A stretch of DNA of 64,000 nt from Vibrio artabrorum. GTDB taxonomy: Bacteria > Pseudomonadota > Gammaproteobacteria > Enterobacterales > Vibrionaceae. The position numbers and the translations under genes are program-made. The stretch is from positions 496,001 through 560,000 of the forward strand of contig NZ_AP025459.1 of NCBI RefSeq assembly GCF_024347295.1. The letters are read 5' to 3'. Below are positions 36,909-45,950 of this stretch, one piece after another (position 1 is the first letter of the stretch; each line of letters opens with the position of its first letter). The notes under the pieces are model-generated. The model had not been told where the DNA came from, did not search any database, and saw only the letters and a program-made list of their open reading frames with translations.

Positions 36909-38378
36909 TTATGAGAGCAGTTGCTTTAGGGTTAGTGGCCGCTCTGTCACACCTAGGCGTTGCGCAGCGGTGAGCCCTTGCTTATCTTGGTAGCATAGAT
37001 TGTGCCAAGCTCTAAATATGTCCAGCAATGGTAAGATGCCTCCTGGGCGAAGCTTCCGCCTAGGTTCATTGATAAAACTATCAAATAACATTTGGAAGCG
37101 CTGCTGATAGAATTTAGTTTGTTGGATAGAAGTGGTATTAAACCACGGCTTTTGTTTTGAATTATTACCGGTTAAGTAGCAGATGCCTTTCTGATTGTCG
37201 CCTTGATTTGCGATAGCCCAGCGATCGCGCCACCAACTCATATGAACGATGTCGATCTTTTCAAAACGTTGGTCGTCTTGCCAGCCAGAATCTTCTTCTA
37301 CGTACATTAAGTCAATATTTAGACTCTGAATGCGTGGTAAACAGACGCTTAGTGCGGCGGATCTTAACAAGGGTTCTTGTGGCATATAGATCGTGACGTG
37401 TTTGTTTTCTTTACACATATCAAGCACATGCAAGAAATGAGCATATGAGGTATAAGGTGGTCGAATGAGGGCACCTTTAGAAGGGTAACTGAATGCAGTG
37501 AGGTTACCCATTGGGTCTTCAACATTACCCCGAGCAAGAATCACTTGGTATTGCTGCTCAATGCGCTCTTTCAGTTTGTCGGATGGTGGAGGGAGATCGA
37601 AATTTGCCTCTGACGAATACGCTTTTGAGACAAAGCGTGCAACGTCATCGTAAGGATCATGGTCAACTTTCCCCGACGGTTCTTCATGCTGAGAATAGTT
37701 GACATGCTGACAGAGGATATAGCCAGAATGCGCTTCACCTGTGGCGATCCAAAGCACACCATTATTACTTTTTGGTTGTAAACGCTGATAATGCGAAGCA
37801 AATTGATACTCTTCAGCATGATTGACCCATCTTGCATCAATCATTGCTAATTTTCGACGACAGCGGCTTGCGATATGCTCAACATGGTCATAGAAAGTCT
37901 TGGGATTGATTGCTAATTTTCTGCAGATCTCACGGACAGAATAACTCATAAACAATAAGCCCATGAGGTTTTCTTGAAACTGGAGTTTTTTGTTGGACCC
38001 AGACCACTTGTCAACAAACGTTGATTGGCAGTCTTTGCATCGATAGCGTTGCCTGTCACCACTGTAACCAAAGGCGTGATAGAGATGTTTATGGGTATGA
38101 ACCGATAGGCCGAAGTTATCGCAATCATCATTACGACAAGCAGGAAGGCCATCGCTGTGAAGTTGTCTTAAACGATGAAGTTCGTTTAACACTTCACGAT
38201 TATTAAGTAAGGGGGGGAAAGATCCACACTCACGACAAACCATCGCTGGACGCTTAGGATTCGCATGTTGCAAAACATAGAGTTTTGCATCGCTCAAGCC
38301 AAAGTTGTCACACGCCAATGTTTTACAAAAGTTGAGTTGTAATCCATCCGCATCTTTTGGCAGCTTGTCGTTGGACAC
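36909..38378 (-). CDS. Zinc-ribbon, transposase-like protein of unknown function
   Basis: A 489-residue protein from the GTG at 38378. Two similar zinc-ribbon units occur: Cys18/Cys23 with Cys48/Cys51, and Cys81/Cys86 with Cys114/Cys117; both first pairs continue as CDNFGL. A helix-turn-helix follows (about 147-167, SVREICRKLAINPKTFYDHV). The zinc ribbons plus HTH recall the InsA part of IS1-type transposases, and GVLWIATGEAHSGYIL recalls a DDE-enzyme strand, though with Gly-Glu where Asp is expected. No terminal repeats flank it. The GTG is chosen because GAGGGGG is 5 bases upstream. It may be a domesticated transposase or a DNA-binding protein. Confidence 0.7.
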   Translation of the reverse strand: MSNDKLPKDADGLQLNFCKTLACDNFGLSDAKLYVLQHANPKRPAMVCRECGSFPPLLNNREVLNELHRLRQLHSDGLPACRNDDCDNFGLSVHTHKHLYHAFGYSGDRQRYRCKDCQSTFVDKWSGSNKKLQFQENLMGLLFMSYSVREICRKLAINPKTFYDHVEHIASRCRRKLAMIDARWVNHAEEYQFASHYQRLQPKSNNGVLWIATGEAHSGYILCQHVNYSQHEEPSGKVDHDPYDDVARFVSKAYSSEANFDLPPPSDKLKERIEQQYQVILARGNVEDPMGNLTAFSYPSKGALIRPPYTSYAHFLHVLDMCKENKHVTIYMPQEPLLRSAALSVCLPRIQSLNIDLMYVEEDSGWQDDQRFEKIDIVHMSWWRDRWAIANQGDNQKGICYLTGNNSKQKPWFNTTSIQQTKFYQQRFQMLFDSFINEPRRKLRPGGILPLLDIFRAWHNLCYQDKQGLTAAQRLGVTERPLTLKQLLS

Positions 38379-38402
38379 GATCGCCCCCTCGGGGTTATTT
38401 AG

Positions 38403-38424
38403 GCAACCAAGCGAGCTTGGTTGC
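38403..38424. repeat. Leader hairpin of the zinc-ribbon gene
   Basis: GCAACCAAG-CGAG-CTTGGTTGC is a perfect 9-bp stem with a 4-base loop, 25 bases upstream of the GTG start. A second small stem, CCCC-GAG-GGGG, contains the ribosome-binding site itself. Confidence 0.55.
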
Positions 38425-38495
38425 GAGGTATTGCGTTTCAATCTATGTATCGTCAAAAAGGAGCTAGTGCAAGAAAGTTAGCTTGAGTCTAGCGA

Positions 38496-39206
38496 TTAAA
38501 TGTTGATTGCTGTTTCAAGCGCAACGGTCATCATATCATTGAATGACTTTTGACGATCTTCTGAACTCAGTTTCTCACCACGGATGATGTGATCAGATAC
38601 GGTAAGGATAGTTAGTGCTTTCGCGCCTAGATCCGCAGCCACACCGTAGATACCAGCCGCTTCCATATCAACACCAAGGATACCTAATTTTTCCATTTTT
38701 TCGAAAAGGTCAGCTTCTGGTGTGTAGAAAAGGTCGGCAGAGAATACGTTACCAACTTTAACTGGAACTTCTTGTACACGAGCTTGTTTAACGGCTTCTT
38801 CTAGAAGACCGAAATCAGCGATAGCCGCAAAATCGTGGTTGTTGAAACGAATACGGTTTACTTTTGAGTCAGTTGATGCACCCATACCGATAACAACATC
38901 CATGAGTTTAACGTCGTCACGTACTGCGCCACAGCTACCTACACGGATCACATTTTTCACACCGAACTCTGCGATTAGCTCATGTACGTAGATGCAGCAT
39001 GATGGGATACCCATACCGTGGCCCATAACAGATACTTTTTTACCTTTGTAAGTACCTGTGTAGCCAAACATGTTGCGAACGTCACAAACTTGCTTCACGT
39101 CATCAAGGAAGGTTTCTGCAATGTATTTTGCGCGAAGCGGGTCGCCCGGCATCAGTACTGTTTCTGCGAAATCACCAGCTTGAGCATTTATATGAGGTGT
39201 TGCCAT
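38496..39206 (-). CDS. deoD: Purine-nucleoside phosphorylase, DeoD type
   Basis: A 236-residue enzyme of the usual hexameric DeoD type. It splits purine (deoxy)ribonucleosides into base and (deoxy)ribose-1-phosphate with phosphate. Visible signatures are [23 protein letters not shown] at the N-terminus in two parts, the phosphate-site segment VGSCGAV, the nucleoside-binding MEAAGIYG, and the catalytic Asp in [10 protein letters not shown]. It has the Shine-Dalgarno GGAG 7 bases upstream. No other deo gene is next to it; this isolated copy is typical of vibrios. A CRP-like site lies upstream (39322-39337). Confidence 0.95.
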   Translation of the reverse strand: MATPHINAQAGDFAETVLMPGDPLRAKYIAETFLDDVKQVCDVRNMFGYTGTYKGKKVSVMGHGMGIPSCCIYVHELIAEFGVKNVIRVGSCGAVRDDVKLMDVVIGMGASTDSKVNRIRFNNHDFAAIADFGLLEEAVKQARVQEVPVKVGNVFSADLFYTPEADLFEKMEKLGILGVDMEAAGIYGVAADLGAKALTILTVSDHIIRGEKLSSEDRQKSFNDMMTVALETAINI

Positions 39207-39551
39207 GGTCGTTCTCCAAAGTTTAAACGGTAATTATAGGAACAGGATTAATCAATTACCGATTCTGTTGAATTGAATTCGTTTTGTTGAGGCAATATTA
39301 GCGAGTTAAAACGAGGCCCCATGAGATGTTTGTCACAAAATGGCCTCAGTTATACAGTTTTATTGATATAGATAACTAAATCTGTTGAAAGCGCAAAGGC
39401 AATCGATTTTGCGTGACCAAATCGATATGCAACAAGAGGGTAAATATGTCTGGTAACGTAAACCTATAGGTGTTTAGCGATAAGTAACCGTTGTAGAGAT
39501 GTTAAATCAACGATAATCTAAACTTAGATAAAAGGTAATCCAAGGAAATGT
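39207..39551. other. deoD-ldt divergent interval
   Basis: 345 bases without a gene. It holds the CRP-like site at 39322-39337, which is itself enclosed by GAGGCC (39313-39318) and GGCCTC (39342-39347). The remainder is A/T-rich promoter-like DNA for the two divergent genes. Confidence 0.5.
39322..39337. promoter_or_regulatory. CRP-like site upstream of deoD
   Basis: TGAGA-TGTTTG-TCACA matches the CRP consensus at nine of ten positions and lies about 116-131 bases upstream of the deoD start. CRP control of nucleoside catabolism genes is well known. Confidence 0.55.
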
Positions 39552-40523
39552 ATGTCTTACTGCGCTCACGCGACGTTTTTTCACTTTATGAGAACACAAC
39601 TACGTAAGATAGCCCTGCTTGCGGTTAGAAGCTTTTTGATTATTGGAGTCGCTTCACCGTGGGTGTCTGCAGCAACATTTGAACTTCCTCCTGCAGAAAG
39701 TCGCATTGTAGGGCGCATACAACAACACGAAGTGGCTGCTGGCGAGACGTTGGCCAACATTGCAAAGCAATATGATATTGGCTTTCTCTCTTTAATGGCT
39801 GCAAATAAAGGGGTGGATCCTTTTCTGCCCGCAGAAGGTTATGTGTTAAGCATCCCTAGTCGTTTAATTTTGCCTGATACGCCAAGGAAAGGCATCGTCA
39901 TCAATCTTGCAGAGCTAAGGCTGTATTACTTTGAGCCTGAAAAAAATCAGGTGCACGTGTTTCCTGTCGGCATCGGTCGAATCGGGCGTGATACTCCTGA
40001 GATGATCACTAAAATAAGCCAAAAAAGACCCAACCCAACTTGGACTCCACCGAATTCAATCCGTGAAGAGTACCGAGAAAAAGGCATTGAATTACCTCAA
40101 GTGGTGCCTGCAGGGCCGGAAAATCCGCTTGGTGATTATGCATTGCGACTTGCTTATGGTGCCGGTGACTATTTGATCCACGGCACCAACAAGGATTTCG
40201 GAATAGGTTTACGGGTCAGCTCTGGTTGCATTCGAATGGAACCCAAAGATATAGAGTGGCTTTTTGAGCAAGTGCAGCGTGGTGAACAAGTCACCATTAT
40301 TAATGAACCGATCAAAGTGTCATTGGAACCGGATAGAAGTGTGTTTGTAGAAGCACATGAACCATTGACGCGAAGTGATGGATCTAAGAAATTGCTGCAA
40401 ATTCCGGTTGAATTAAAATGGTGGCTTCAAGATGCCGATATTCCTAGCGCAAAGGCGAAAGCGGTTATCTTTGCCCAAAACGGCGTCCCTGTTGAAATCA
40501 CACCCCCTATGATTGAGTTTTAG
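39552..40523 (+). CDS. L,D-transpeptidase (YkuD family) with LysM domain
   Basis: A 323-residue periplasmic protein with an N-terminal hydrophobic export segment (about 20-40), a LysM-like peptidoglycan-binding domain (about 57-103, EVAAGETLANIAKQY) and a YkuD catalytic domain (about 112-255). The active-site His and Cys lie in IHGTNKDFG and SSGCIRM. E. coli relatives (YcfS, YbiS, ErfK) attach Lpp to peptidoglycan. The convergent neighbour here encodes an Lpp-like lipoprotein ending in Lys, so the same job is likely. The start has the Shine-Dalgarno AAGGA 5 bases upstream. Confidence 0.92.
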   Translation: MSYCAHATFFHFMRTQLRKIALLAVRSFLIIGVASPWVSAATFELPPAESRIVGRIQQHEVAAGETLANIAKQYDIGFLSLMAANKGVDPFLPAEGYVLSIPSRLILPDTPRKGIVINLAELRLYYFEPEKNQVHVFPVGIGRIGRDTPEMITKISQKRPNPTWTPPNSIREEYREKGIELPQVVPAGPENPLGDYALRLAYGAGDYLIHGTNKDFGIGLRVSSGCIRMEPKDIEWLFEQVQRGEQVTIINEPIKVSLEPDRSVFVEAHEPLTRSDGSKKLLQIPVELKWWLQDADIPSAKAKAVIFAQNGVPVEITPPMIEF

Positions 40524-40569
40524 TTCGATAGGTTCCTTGAAACGGATTTCTGCTTGCTCTCTCCCTTAA

Positions 40570-40603
40570 ATAAAAAACACCACCTCTATTTGGAGGTGGT
40601 GAT
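40570..40603. terminator. Rho-independent terminator between ldt and lpp
   Basis: CACCACCTC and GAGGTGGTG form a 9-bp stem; on the minus strand it is followed by six T. It ends the lpp transcript and may also stop the L,D-transpeptidase transcript. Confidence 0.85.
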
Positions 40604-40660
40604 ATCAATTTACTGCATTTTGCGACTGATATAATCTACAGCTTCATTGCGTATGTCTGA

Positions 40661-40927
40661 CTACTTCGTGTAAGACTGTGCAATGTTGTCGATACGTTCG
40701 TTCGCACGATCCGCTTCTTCTTTTGCTGCCATTGCGGCTTCAGATGCTTCTTGAGCCTTCATCTCAGCTGCCGCTTTGTCACTCTTAAGCGCTTCAACTT
40801 CGTTGCTTAGTTCAGCAACTTGGTTCGTCAATTGGTCCATCTCTGACATTGCAGCTTCTTCTGGCTCAGAAGAACAACCAGCTAAAATGAAAACTGAGGC
40901 TGCAGCTGCGATTAACGTCTTATTCAT
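40661..40927 (-). CDS. lpp: Lpp-like outer-membrane lipoprotein
   Basis: An 88-residue protein. A lipoprotein signal peptide ends in the lipobox LAGC (Cys near residue 20). The mature part is one long heptad-repeat helix (LTNQVAELSNEVEALKSDK) rich in Ala, Glu and Lys, and the C-terminus is YTK. The terminal Lys is where Braun's lipoprotein is joined to peptidoglycan. The ATG at 40927 has AAGGAG 5 bases upstream; the frame is open further but without a start context. It is a single-gene unit with its own terminator, and a probable L,D-transpeptidase gene faces it. Confidence 0.9.
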   Translation of the reverse strand: MNKTLIAAAASVFILAGCSSEPEEAAMSEMDQLTNQVAELSNEVEALKSDKAAAEMKAQEASEAAMAAKEEADRANERIDNIAQSYTK

Positions 40928-41290
40928 AAGAACTCCTTGCTTATTTATCATCAAAAGATGCGCTATACATTCTTTATCATATAGTCGCTTCATTAATGAT
41001 TGTAGCGACTAATTTTTTAAGCGCAAAATCAATAACTAAAGAAATCGTTAAATTATGAAGGTAACTAGCTAAGCATCACAATGTGTCTCATTTTTGAGAT
41101 GCGACATATTTGAAGTCGGCTTTGACGATGTATCGTGACGCTATCCCTTTGCTAGCAATAGATACAATGTTCTAGCTAACGATAGATTCAAGGATAAATT
41201 TACGGTGATCTCTATCCTTATAAAGCACTTTCGCGGTATCATGTTACGTTAAATTAATTTTATTCAATACCATCATGACTGGAGAGTCCT
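40928..41290. other. lpp-helicase divergent interval
   Basis: 363 bases with no gene. A minus-strand TATGAT at 40976-40981 is a plausible lpp -10 box. The inverted repeat TAGTCGCT/AGCGACTA (40982-41011) sits directly behind it. Nothing specific is seen in 41012-41280 apart from A/T-rich leader sequence of the helicase gene. Confidence 0.45.
40982..41011. repeat. Inverted repeat over the lpp promoter
   Basis: TAGTCGCT (40982-40989) and AGCGACTA (41004-41011) flank a loop that contains the palindrome TCATTAATGA. On the plus strand it is followed by AATTTTTT, giving it a terminator-like look. It overlaps the likely lpp promoter. Confidence 0.5.
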
Positions 41291-42622
41291 TTGCACTTTA
41301 AAGATTTAGGCTTAGATAACCGCTTACTGAAGAACTTAAAACATTACGACTTCAAGAAAGCGACAGAGATCCAAACAAAAGCGATCCCTGTTGCTATTGC
41401 TGGTAAGGATCTATTGGCTTCATCAAAAACGGGATCAGGCAAAACATTGGCGTTTGTGTTACCAATGATTCACAAAGCATTAAAAACAAAAGCGTTTTCT
41501 GCTAAAGATCCTCGTGGTGTAATTTTGGCTCCTACTCGTGAGTTAGCGAAACAAGTTTACGGCGAACTGCGTAGTATGCTTGGTGGCTTATCTTACGAAG
41601 CGGCGCTTATTTTGGGTGGAGAGAACTTTAACGATCAAGTTAAAGCGCTGCGTAAGTACCCGCGTTTTATCGTCGCGACTCCAGGCCGCCTTGCCGACCA
41701 TCTAGAGCATCGTTCATTGTTCTTAGATGGTGTTGAAACGTTGATCCTTGATGAAGCTGACCGTATGTTGGATTTAGGTTTTGCTCCTGAATTACGTCGT
41801 ATCGCGAATGCCGCTAAACACCGTCGTCGTCAAACGTTGATGTTTTCTGCGACGCTTGATCATGCGGAAGTCAATGGCATTGCTAATGAAATGCTAGACG
41901 CACCGAAGCGTATCTCTGTAGGCGTGTCTAACGAACAACACCTTGATATTACTCAGAAGTTTTACCTGTGTGACCACTTAGATCACAAAGAAGCGATTTT
42001 AGACCGAGTTCTGGAAGAGGCGGAATACCGCCAGGTGATGATCTTCACTGCAACGCGCGCTGATACGGATCGCCTAACGGATAAGCTAAACGAGAAGAAG
42101 CTGAAAGCAGTGGCATTGAGCGGCAACCTCAACCAAACACAACGTAATGCCATCATGAGTCAGTTTGAGCGTGCGGTTTACAAGATCTTAGTAACAACCG
42201 ATGTTGCTTCACGTGGTATTGATATTCCAAACGTAAGCCACGTTATTAATTTTGATATGCCAAAGCACACCGAAGAGTACGTACACCGTGTGGGTCGTAC
42301 GGGTCGTGCTGGCAACAAAGGTGATGCAATCTCTTTGGTTGGCCCAAAAGACTGGGATAGCTTTAAGCGTGTTGAGCTTTACCTCCAACAAGATCTTACT
42401 TTCTCAGTGCTTGAAGGCTTAAAAGGTAAGTTTAAAGGCATCAAGCCACGTAAACCGACTTTTGTGAAAGGTGGCCCGGCTAAGAAGAAGACAGCGACTC
42501 AAGCTAAGAAAACGCCGAAGAAACCGGTTAAGCGCGATAAGAGCTTCCACCAGAATGTGGCCGTGGGTGATAGCGTATTTATCCCTAAGAAGAAAGTGGC
42601 TCCAAAAGTGGACGACGAGTAA
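41291..42622 (+). CDS. DEAD-box ATP-dependent RNA helicase
   Basis: A 443-residue helicase. The family motifs appear in order: the Q motif region (TEIQTKAIPVAIAG), motif I ASSKTGSGKT, PTRELA, TPGR, motif II DEAD, motif III SAT, then GIDIPNVSHVINFD and the motif VI segment HRVGRTGRAG. The C-terminal 60 residues are very basic (many Lys and Pro), as expected for RNA binding. It probably unwinds structured RNA during ribosome assembly or mRNA decay. The start is a TTG 6 bases after GGAG. The subfamily (RhlE-like or SrmB-like) is not certain from reading alone. Confidence 0.93.
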   Translation: MHFKDLGLDNRLLKNLKHYDFKKATEIQTKAIPVAIAGKDLLASSKTGSGKTLAFVLPMIHKALKTKAFSAKDPRGVILAPTRELAKQVYGELRSMLGGLSYEAALILGGENFNDQVKALRKYPRFIVATPGRLADHLEHRSLFLDGVETLILDEADRMLDLGFAPELRRIANAAKHRRRQTLMFSATLDHAEVNGIANEMLDAPKRISVGVSNEQHLDITQKFYLCDHLDHKEAILDRVLEEAEYRQVMIFTATRADTDRLTDKLNEKKLKAVALSGNLNQTQRNAIMSQFERAVYKILVTTDVASRGIDIPNVSHVINFDMPKHTEEYVHRVGRTGRAGNKGDAISLVGPKDWDSFKRVELYLQQDLTFSVLEGLKGKFKGIKPRKPTFVKGGPAKKKTATQAKKTPKKPVKRDKSFHQNVAVGDSVFIPKKKVAPKVDDE

Positions 42623-42686
42623 TCAACTCACCACAGTGATAATCGAAGGTTGATAAAAACCGATCTTTATAAAAGCTAATGCAAAT

Positions 42687-42714
42687 AAAAACCGCCGGCG
42701 ATGGCGGTTTTTTT
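42687..42714 (+). terminator. Rho-independent terminator of the helicase gene
   Basis: AAAACCGCC and GGCGGTTTT form a 9-bp stem with a 6-base loop followed by a T run. Confidence 0.88.
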
Positions 42715-42829
42715 GTCTTTGCTCTTCGAACTACGGTAGGTGGAATGGGGAACGGTTCTACTTAAAAAGAGAAAATAGGCTGAAGGATATTGACCAGTAA
42801 GGCTTTGCTCAAAAGTGTATCGTTGAAAA

Positions 42830-42857
42830 AAAACCAGTCATATGTGACTGGTTTTTG
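42830..42857. terminator. Rho-independent terminator of the chemoreceptor gene
   Basis: AAAACCAGTCA and TGACTGGTTTT with a TATG loop, with A and T runs on both sides. It lies 48 bases beyond the leftward chemoreceptor stop. Confidence 0.88.
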
Positions 42858-42904
42858 GCGTGATTAATATTATCTTTGGTGCGAAATGCAATGAGATAAT
42901 TAAA

Positions 42905-44548
42905 TTAAACCTTGAAGAAATCCAACTGCTGTTTTTGTTGTTCAGCGAGTTGCGATAATTCATGACTTGCAGTTGTCGCTTGGGTGATACCGGTTACGTT
43001 TTGGGTCACCAAATTGTAGATATTGGTAATATTACGATTGATATCAGCGGTTACTTGGCTTTGCTCTTCTGCGGCAGAGGCAACTTGCGTATTCATATCG
43101 GTCATGTCGGTGATTGAATTCGCGATATTTGATAATGCTGAGCTCACTTCACCCGTCAGGTGTTGGTTGCGTTCCAGCATTGACAATGAACGGTCCATGC
43201 TCTCATTTGCGTTACCTGACTCAACTTGTAAGCCTTCGATAATCGCTTGAATCTCTTTGGTAGAGTCTTGTGTACGTGCTGCTAACATGCGGACTTCATC
43301 GGCTACGACGGCGAAACCACGACCAGTTTCACCAGCACGAGCGGCTTCGATTGCAGCATTGAGTGCAAGAAGATTGGTTTGCTCAGAGATACTCTGAATC
43401 ACTTCAATCACTTTACCAATTTGTTCAGATTGTTCTTTCAATGTGCCCACAACATTTGCGGCTTCGCTAAGCTGAATTGCCATTTGTTCGTTCGCTTGGT
43501 TGCTCTCATTAAACAAACTCATGCTGTGCGTTGCCATTTCATCAGCTTGCTTTGACGCGACATCGGCTTGCACTGCATTCTCGTTAACGTGCGATGCTGT
43601 GCTTTCAAGTTGATTGACAGCAGAAGCAACTTGTTCAACTTCTTGTCTTTCTTGGTCTGAGTTCGCACTTGATTGTGTCATGACAGCAGCAAGCTCTGTT
43701 GAAGCTGAAGCGACTTCCATACTAATTCGAGAGAGTGAGCTGACGGTGTTTCGTAATTGTACGATGGATTTATTGACATCTTGCGCTAGGCGTGAGATTT
43801 CATTGTTACCATGCTCTTCAGCTTTAACCAATAAGTTACCCGTAGCGACTTCACGCATCGTTTCCTGAATATTACTGATGGGCTTAACAATCACACCAGC
43901 GAGTATCCAACTGATAATTAATGAAGCGGAAAGAATGATTATCAGAACAATGGTGGCGATATCGAGTGTACTCTTATGGTGTGCGCCATTTCTATCGACT
44001 TCTTGGGTGGCAATATGATTCAACTGTTTAGACAGAATATCGATAGCTTTTACCATCTCATTACCAGCGTTACGAAATTGATCGATCGCTATTTTGTAAC
44101 GGTTATCAAAGTCAGAGGTGAGAGTGGTATTACCGTGTTTCACTTTTAATAGCGGCAGTAAGGCTGTTTGAGTTAACTCGACGTAATGATTCATAGCCTT
44201 ACGCATCTCATTTACTTCGTTTTGCATCCCTTCTACGGAATCTAATGAATCTAATAGGCGAGCATTTTGCGCACGCTTTTGATTCAGATGTTCAACTAAC
44301 GTTTTCATATCATCGGCGTTGAACAAACTGTAAATAGACTTAATACGCATATCGTAGCTGTTGTCGACGATCTCGCTGAGTTCTTCTTTATGTATGATCA
44401 ACTGATCGGTTGCGACTGACACATCACTAAATGCATTTTCAAGCTCTTCACCACCGACAATGATACCCGCCAAAAGTAATACGACGGAAAAAAGAACAGG
44501 AATTAAAATCTGTATTTTTATAGATAAGCCACTGAGAAGATTTCGCAT
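42905..44548 (-). CDS. Methyl-accepting chemotaxis protein
   Basis: A 547-residue chemoreceptor. A transmembrane helix (about 11-29), a periplasmic four-helix-type sensor (about 30-190), a second transmembrane helix (about 192-215), a HAMP domain (about 215-268) and a long signalling coiled coil follow. The conserved hairpin tip contains [19 protein letters not shown] and GFAVVADEV. It controls the CheA kinase at the cell pole. The ligand is not evident. There is no C-terminal CheR-binding pentapeptide. It is a single gene. Confidence 0.93.
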   Translation of the reverse strand: MRNLLSGLSIKIQILIPVLFSVVLLLAGIIVGGEELENAFSDVSVATDQLIIHKEELSEIVDNSYDMRIKSIYSLFNADDMKTLVEHLNQKRAQNARLLDSLDSVEGMQNEVNEMRKAMNHYVELTQTALLPLLKVKHGNTTLTSDFDNRYKIAIDQFRNAGNEMVKAIDILSKQLNHIATQEVDRNGAHHKSTLDIATIVLIIILSASLIISWILAGVIVKPISNIQETMREVATGNLLVKAEEHGNNEISRLAQDVNKSIVQLRNTVSSLSRISMEVASASTELAAVMTQSSANSDQERQEVEQVASAVNQLESTASHVNENAVQADVASKQADEMATHSMSLFNESNQANEQMAIQLSEAANVVGTLKEQSEQIGKVIEVIQSISEQTNLLALNAAIEAARAGETGRGFAVVADEVRMLAARTQDSTKEIQAIIEGLQVESGNANESMDRSLSMLERNQHLTGEVSSALSNIANSITDMTDMNTQVASAAEEQSQVTADINRNITNIYNLVTQNVTGITQATTASHELSQLAEQQKQQLDFFKV

Positions 44549-45021
44549 GTTGTGTATAACCTTGAATAAATTTATAAGAAGAGAGCCGTTATTATCAGAA
44601 TTATAGGTTGATTCTAATGAATGGGACTAACAATTCAATCTGTAATGGTATTGATTTTATCATACGATAGTAGGAATTTAAAAACATGTTTATTTATTAT
44701 TTAGATAAGCAAGGTTGTTACATATATTTTTTATTTCTTTTACATTTTTCAGGTTTTTAATCTAGAAATATATTGATAGGTGTCCATATAAATAGAAGAG
44801 ATAGTTTGATATTTTTAAATATATGTCGATAAAGCAGAGCAATCATTAAGTTTGATTAATATGTGATGAGCAATTGTTCGAATAAGAGCGAAATTTATTA
44901 TAAATCTGTCGTTGTCACACAGGCTTCAATTAAGTGAAACACAACTGTCACATTTGGATTTTAAAGTAGGCACCGTTCGAGTAAAACACAACGGCAATAA
45001 CGCCACTTAAGGAAATTTGTG
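44549..45021. other. Chemoreceptor-pstS divergent interval
   Basis: 473 bases without a gene. The part 44640-44880 is unusually A/T-rich. The part 44906-44951 holds the Pho-box-like repeats, and the pstS ribosome-binding site AAGGA is at 45009-45013. Confidence 0.5.
44912..44951. promoter_or_regulatory. Candidate PhoB-binding (Pho box) repeats upstream of pstS
   Basis: TTGTCAC at 44912 and CTGTCAC at 44945 match the Pho-box half site CTGTCAY at six and seven of seven positions. They are 33 bases apart, three times the normal 11-base repeat. The intermediate positions 44923 and 44934 match poorly. Control of pst genes by PhoB is established in many bacteria; this site is inferred. Confidence 0.45.
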
Positions 45022-45843
45022 ATGAAAAAGACAGTTATCGGTGCAATCGCTCTTCTAGGTGCACTCACAGTGACTCCGGCTTCAGCTAAAGAAACTATTT
45101 CAGCAGTTGGTTCAAGCAGCGTGACTCCACTGATGGAAGTTTTCTCTGAAACATACATGAAAACGCACTCAAACGTATTTATTGAAGTACAAGGCCCAGG
45201 CTCTTCGGCTGGCGTTAAAGCTGCGAAGAACGGCAGTGCTGATTTAGGTATGTCTTCTCGTAATCTTAAAGATGATGAGAAAGAAGCGACATTAATTGAA
45301 GAAGTCATTGCTCGTGACGGCATTGCCGTCGTGGTTAACCCTAAAAACGGTCTTAAAGGTCTGACGGCTGAGCAAGTGACCGCTATTTACAAAGGCAAAA
45401 TAACGAACTGGAAAGACGTTGGTGGTGCAGACAAGCCCATCGTAGCAATCACTCGTGACACTGCATCCGGTACTCGTGGTGCATTCGAAGATATCATGTC
45501 TCTTAAAATGAAAGTGTCTGGCATGAAAGTATCAGCAATCTCTCAACGTGCTCAAGTTGCGAACGGAAACGGTGCACTAAAAACAATGGTGGCATCTAAT
45601 CCTTACGCAATCGGCTATATCTCTTTAGGGACTGTCGATAGCTCAGTACATGCTCTTGCCATTGATGGTACTGAAGCATCTGTCGACAACGTGAAGAACG
45701 GTTCTTACAAAGTGGCTCGTCCTTTCCTTGTCCTTTACAAAAAAGGTAAGCCTTCTTCTGAAACTCAAAAGTTCCTGGATTGGATGTTAACGCCGGAAGC
45801 GCAGACGCTTGTTGACAACAAAGGTTACATCTCAATTCACTAA
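45022..45843 (+). CDS. pstS: Phosphate ABC transporter substrate-binding protein
   Basis: A 273-residue periplasmic protein with a signal peptide (about 1-22). Phosphate-binding segments typical of the short PstS type are seen: VGSSSVTPLMEVFSE, GPGSSAGVKAA and RDTASGTRGAFE. It captures phosphate for PstCAB. The start is ATG 45022 or the GTG one codon before; both fit the AAGGA at 45009-45013. A strong terminator after the gene (45863-45895) suggests that pstS is made in excess over the membrane components. Confidence 0.92.
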   Translation: MKKTVIGAIALLGALTVTPASAKETISAVGSSSVTPLMEVFSETYMKTHSNVFIEVQGPGSSAGVKAAKNGSADLGMSSRNLKDDEKEATLIEEVIARDGIAVVVNPKNGLKGLTAEQVTAIYKGKITNWKDVGGADKPIVAITRDTASGTRGAFEDIMSLKMKVSGMKVSAISQRAQVANGNGALKTMVASNPYAIGYISLGTVDSSVHALAIDGTEASVDNVKNGSYKVARPFLVLYKKGKPSSETQKFLDWMLTPEAQTLVDNKGYISIH

Positions 45844-45862
45844 TCTCAAATTACTTAATATT

Positions 45863-45895
45863 GCTCAGCCGACCTTTTCTGGCTGAGCCTTTTTT
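45863..45895 (+). terminator. Terminator/attenuator between pstS and pstC
   Basis: GCTCAGCC and GGCTGAGC form an 8-bp stem with a 10-base loop, followed by six T. Partial read-through would favour pstS over pstCAB. Confidence 0.87.
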
Positions 45896-45950
45896 ATCCC
45901 ACTTCGAGTGACTTCGTGCGCTGACAAAGCGTGTTAAGGATCATCGATAT

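Noticed and set aside
36909..38378. Intact insertion sequence
   Set aside because: The protein is transposase-like, but no terminal inverted repeats or target duplication are visible at either side.
38379..38456. N-terminal extension of the zinc-ribbon protein from a TTG at 38456
   Set aside because: The extension lacks a ribosome-binding site and runs through the leader hairpin; the GTG at 38378 has a strong Shine-Dalgarno sequence.
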